A DNA stretch of 64,000 nt. Source: Novosphingobium sp. HII-3. GTDB taxonomy: Bacteria > Pseudomonadota > Alphaproteobacteria > Sphingomonadales > Sphingomonadaceae. The stretch is from assembly GCF_002916655.1 (NCBI RefSeq), contig NZ_PPSM01000006.1, positions 1 to 64,000 on the forward strand. Direction: 5' to 3'. Both the position numbers and the translations under genes were made by a program. Of this stretch, positions 59,769 through 64,000 are shown in pieces. The notes under the pieces were generated by a model that made no database searches, was not told where the DNA came from, and saw nothing but the letters and a program-made list of their open reading frames with translations. Position 1 is the stretch's first letter. Each line of letters begins with the position of its first letter.

Positions 59769-60089
59769 TCAACTGCTCACGCGCCCTCGCACGCAGCTCA
59801 TGATAGAGGCTTGCAACCTCCTCCGCGACTGGTTCGCCGTTGCGGCGAGTTCCGCTACGATCGCCTCCTCCGGGCCTACAGCGATTCTGGTGACAAACTC
59901 GCCTTGCGGAAGCCCGAGCTGGCCAGCGAGTAGACGCATCGTACGGGCTCGAAGCTGATCGGCCTCGAAACTGCCAAGTGTCGCACGGCCTCGAAGGCCT
60001 GCTTTATCTTCATGAGCGGCTCCAGGAACGATCGCGATCGAGCTTTCATGGCTTTCAAGCTGCACCGCTTTCTGTCGGGCGTCGGCCAT
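59769..60089 (-). CDS. Small helical protein, unknown
   Basis: A 106-residue protein (MADARQKAVQLESHESSIAI, HEDKAGLRGRATLGSFEADQ, GEFVTRIAVGPEEAIVAELA). A site AAGGG lies about 10 nt upstream. Segment GPEEAIVAELAATANQSRRR suggests a folded helical core, but I recognise no family. Confidence 0.5.
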   Translation of the reverse strand: MADARQKAVQLESHESSIAIVPGAAHEDKAGLRGRATLGSFEADQLRARTMRLLAGQLGLPQGEFVTRIAVGPEEAIVAELAATANQSRRRLQASIMSCVRGRVSS

Positions 60090-60321
60090 ACTCTTGTGCC
60101 CTTGCAGGCGTATCCGGCGGAAAAGTTCGATCGCGAGGATTAAGGCGGCGACTCCACGCCGTGTGCTTCTGCTCGGGGGAGGCCAGAATGTGCATTCTGT
60201 CTCGATCCGTGATGCGGCTGTGGTGAGTGCTCGGCCGATCGATCAGACCCCGTGCGATGGCCTCGATGAGGCTTTTTGGCGGCACGGCTTCCTGGTGCCG
60301 GACCCAGAGCGAGGGACCCGT

Positions 60322-61731
60322 TTACCGTTGCTTCAGCTGATACGGGACGATCTCCCGTGTCGAAAGATCAACCATGATCTCCATGTCACTCGGTGGATAG
60401 GCGCGCTGATCGCAGTTGGTCCTATTGCAGATGCGGCACGACTCTCCTATCGGTGTGGATGCGTGAGGGCTGTTCAGGTTCAACCGATCAGCATAGACGA
60501 AATCTTGAGCGAAGTCGGCTTCACAACCGAGGGTTACGGCGTACCGCCTGGGGTGCTCGCTGTAGCTGGCGGTGTGCTTGATCAGCCCTTTGGCGATGGA
60601 GACATAGCGCACGCCGTCCGGCATTTCCGCTAGCTGTACGTGGATGCGATCGGACATCGCGACCGCCTCGTGGACCAGCCAGAGGGGGCATGCGCCGCCG
60701 AACCGGGCGAAGCGCATGCGGGTGGCGGAGTGACGCTTGGTGATGTTGCCCGCCATATCCACGCGGCAGAAATACATCGGAGTGCCGCGAGCGCCGGGCC
60801 GCTGCAACGTCGACAAGCGATGGCAGACTTGCTCGAAGCTAGAGGAGAAGAGATGGCGCAACTGGTCGACGTCATGCCGTACTTGTCTGGCCGCCCTGCG
60901 AAAGCGCTCGTACGACATCAGGATGGCGCCAGCGGTGTAGTTGCCCAGACCGACGGAAAGCAAGTGCTTGGCCGTTTGTGAGCGGAAGTCCGCCGCATCA
61001 CAAATTGCGCTAATATCATCCTGAAATGCAATGCTCGCGATGTGCCAGGATATCTGGAAACGGCTGCTCTCGTGTGACCTGGCCGTGTTGATCATGAGCG
61101 TTCGGGTGGTTTCGTCGAAGCTGCGCAACGGGCCTGTCTGCGCGAAGCGTAGCGTTGTTCCGCGGCCTTGTAGCCAGCCTGCCATCTGGTTCGTCGATGG
61201 CGTCGCATCGTTGCCGGCAAGCTGCAAGGATAACTCCTCCGCCTTGCGGTCGAGCACATCGATGTAATTGTTCGTGTTGTGAAACCAGTCGCGCACTTCC
61301 TCCCAGGGAAGGCGCCCACCGGCGATGCTGCCGGATCCCAACGCTTCGTCGAGCATCTCCAGCCGCTGCAGATTGGCTTGGTGCTGACCATTAAGGTCTA
61401 TGAAGCGCCGCGCGAACTCAGGGAATTGATCCACGATCTTGTGCAACTGCGCGCTCGAATAGAGCGCGCCTGAGGCCGATGAACTCAGGGCCTCCTCGAG
61501 CGCACGATAGAGTTCTGCCGTACGGTCGTAGGGGATGTCCTGCCATTCGGCTGGGAAAAGATTGCGCAACCGATCGATCAGCGCTGGTGTGAGGGCCCGG
61601 TCGTCGCTCTCAAGCTGAGAGAGATAGGAGGCACTGATGCCGAGCGTGGCGGCAAGGTCTTGTTGCCGGATGCCACGGCCGGCGCGCAACGCGCGCAGGT
61701 TCGCCCCGGCAAATGTTCGGCGTTGTGCCAT
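60322..61731 (-). CDS. ScfR-type regulator of short-chain acyl-CoA metabolism (XRE family)
   Basis: A 469-residue regulator. The N-terminal XRE helix-turn-helix shows NLRALRAGRGIRQQDLAATL then GISASYLSQLESDDRALTPA. The middle and C-terminal parts fit the IrrE-like and DUF2083 domains of short-chain fatty acyl regulators (RamB, MccR and ScfR group), with a terminal cysteine cluster (GESCRICNRTNCDQRAYPP) and HxxxxF-like LLSVGLGNYTAGAILMSYER. It is divergent from pccB with TTTGCAA repeats between, so it probably controls the propionyl-CoA genes and itself. I start at ATG 61731; a longer frame would run into the pccB leader. Confidence 0.9.
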   Translation of the reverse strand: MAQRRTFAGANLRALRAGRGIRQQDLAATLGISASYLSQLESDDRALTPALIDRLRNLFPAEWQDIPYDRTAELYRALEEALSSSASGALYSSAQLHKIVDQFPEFARRFIDLNGQHQANLQRLEMLDEALGSGSIAGGRLPWEEVRDWFHNTNNYIDVLDRKAEELSLQLAGNDATPSTNQMAGWLQGRGTTLRFAQTGPLRSFDETTRTLMINTARSHESSRFQISWHIASIAFQDDISAICDAADFRSQTAKHLLSVGLGNYTAGAILMSYERFRRAARQVRHDVDQLRHLFSSSFEQVCHRLSTLQRPGARGTPMYFCRVDMAGNITKRHSATRMRFARFGGACPLWLVHEAVAMSDRIHVQLAEMPDGVRYVSIAKGLIKHTASYSEHPRRYAVTLGCEADFAQDFVYADRLNLNSPHASTPIGESCRICNRTNCDQRAYPPSDMEIMVDLSTREIVPYQLKQR

Positions 61732-61747
61732 GGGCAGGCACCTACTT

Positions 61748-61782
61748 TGCAATCCTGGACTTTGCAACTTTGCAGGATTGCA
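61748..61782. promoter_or_regulatory. Operator candidate for the ScfR-type regulator
   Basis: Inverted repeat TGCAATCCTG - 15 bp - CAGGATTGCA, with TTTGCAA-type elements at 61746, 61761 and 61769. RamB-family proteins bind TTTGCAA-type motifs (established). Between the divergent regulator and pccB starts. Confidence 0.7.
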
Positions 61783-61837
61783 TTGGACATCTCCGGCCTG
61801 CGCCATATCCTTGGCGTAACAAGCTAAGGTGGGGATT

Positions 61838-63367
<1,530 letters not shown>

Positions 63368-63429
63368 GCGGCTTGGCCATCGTCGGAGCTTGGACGGACG
63401 CTCATGTGAGGGCGCCTTAAGGAAGAACC

Positions 63430-64000
63430 ATGAGCGATACTCCCATCGAGCAGAACCTGGGCGAGGACAGCGGCGCCGCGCCGGACGCGCGCAAGCTCCC
63501 CGAGCCGTCGTCCAACCCGAACCTCGATAAGTGGCGTGCCGCTGCCGACAAGGAGGTCAAGGGCAAGGACCTGACCTGGCAGACGCCCGAGGGGATCGCC
63601 GTCAAGCCGCTCTATACGGCCGAGGACGTGACGGTCGATCCGGGCCTGCCCGGCTTTGCGCCGTTCACGCGCGGGGTGCGTGCCTCGATGTATGCAGGCC
63701 GTCCCTGGACCATCCGCCAGTACGCCGGCTTCTCGACTGCCGAGGAATCAAACGCGTTCTACCGCCGTAACCTTGCGGCGGGGCAGAAGGGCCTCTCGGT
63801 CGCTTTCGACCTTGCCACGCATCGTGGCTACGACTCCGACCATCCGCGCGTGGTCGGTGATGTCGGCAAGGCGGGCGTCGCGATCGACAGCGTCGAGGAC
63901 ATGAAGATCCTGTTCGACGGCATCCCGCTCGATCAGATGTCGGTCTCGATGACGATGAACGGAGCGGTGATCCCCATTCTGGCGTTCTTCATCGTCGCGG
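63430..64000 (+). CDS. Methylmalonyl-CoA mutase, large subunit, partial
   Basis: About 190 residues are visible before the window ends. Segments [120 protein letters not shown] are the start of the catalytic TIM barrel. It converts methylmalonyl-CoA to succinyl-CoA with adenosylcobalamin; the B12-binding domain should follow beyond 64000. AAGGAAG precedes the ATG. Probably in one operon with pccB (62-bp gap). Confidence 0.95.
   Translation, partial: MSDTPIEQNLGEDSGAAPDARKLPEPSSNPNLDKWRAAADKEVKGKDLTWQTPEGIAVKPLYTAEDVTVDPGLPGFAPFTRGVRASMYAGRPWTIRQYAGFSTAEESNAFYRRNLAAGQKGLSVAFDLATHRGYDSDHPRVVGDVGKAGVAIDSVEDMKILFDGIPLDQMSVSMTMNGAVIPILAFFIVA

Overview
The window looks like part of a large plasmid or chromid of a GC-rich alphaproteobacterium, most likely a sphingomonad (Sphingomonadaceae, Novosphingobium-like). 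The grounds are the gene repertoire: a sphingomonad-type TonB-dependent receptor, a MucR-like protein, an ScfR-type regulator beside pccB, and a DUF736 / DUF2493 / DUF3768 / DUF6927 / strawberry-notch plasmid gene set. The species call is inference. No rRNA, tRNA or CRISPR array was seen.

Layout. (1) 1-3144: an intact IS66 element (244-3065, 8-bp target duplication GATCAAGA) sits inside the remnant of an IS5-family transposase gene. (2) 3528-10413: a cargo patch with a kinase-like phosphotransferase, a TonB-dependent receptor, two overlapping Lrp/AsnC regulators and a TetR regulator. (3) about 8.8-14.9 kb: a belt of decayed genes (IS fragments, a GFA-domain fragment, a truncated DUF3606 gene, a frameshifted dnaE2 3' end joined to a secreted-protein fragment, and a broken DUF2726-like gene). 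(4) 14846-21106: mobilisation genes on the minus strand (MobF relaxase-helicase, TraD-like coupling protein, small accessory protein) next to a large inverted repeat that is a candidate oriT. (5) 21.5-51 kb: about 30 mostly leftward plasmid accessory genes, including SSB, ArdC antirestriction, a ParB-like protein, a methyltransferase-helicase (strawberry notch) fusion, a CHC2/Toprim protein, a DpdA/TGT-like gene, a PP-loop protein, RelBE and two DUF736 copies. It resembles the leading region of a conjugative plasmid. (6) 51063-55282: the replication and partition core, with iterons, an operator-like inverted repeat, a Rep_3 initiator, ParA, ParB and two identical 20-bp palindromes. (7) 55319-60089: a DUF1612-like protein, a tyrosine recombinase, a MucR-like protein with a long low-complexity tail, and fragments. 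(8) 60322-64000: propionate metabolism, with an ScfR regulator divergent from pccB and the start of methylmalonyl-CoA mutase.

How it fits together. The relaxase, coupling protein and accessory gene would process and export DNA from the candidate oriT. No type IV secretion channel genes lie in the window. The leftward block would enter a recipient early and carries anti-restriction and single-strand DNA functions. Rep, the iterons and ParAB maintain the replicon. Housekeeping propionyl-CoA genes next to plasmid backbone genes favour a chromid or megaplasmid, or an integrated plasmid.

The least explained signals are: (a) a 1.5-kb array of eight GC-rich 183-186-bp tandem repeats near the candidate oriT; (b) a purine-rich motif (AAAGGGGAGGGGGAGG-like) 25-52 nt upstream of about twelve start codons, mostly at operon heads; (c) inverted iteron-like copies inside parB; (d) a DpdA/TGT-like gene with an amber codon at position 6; and (e) two nearly identical DUF736 genes with their leaders.
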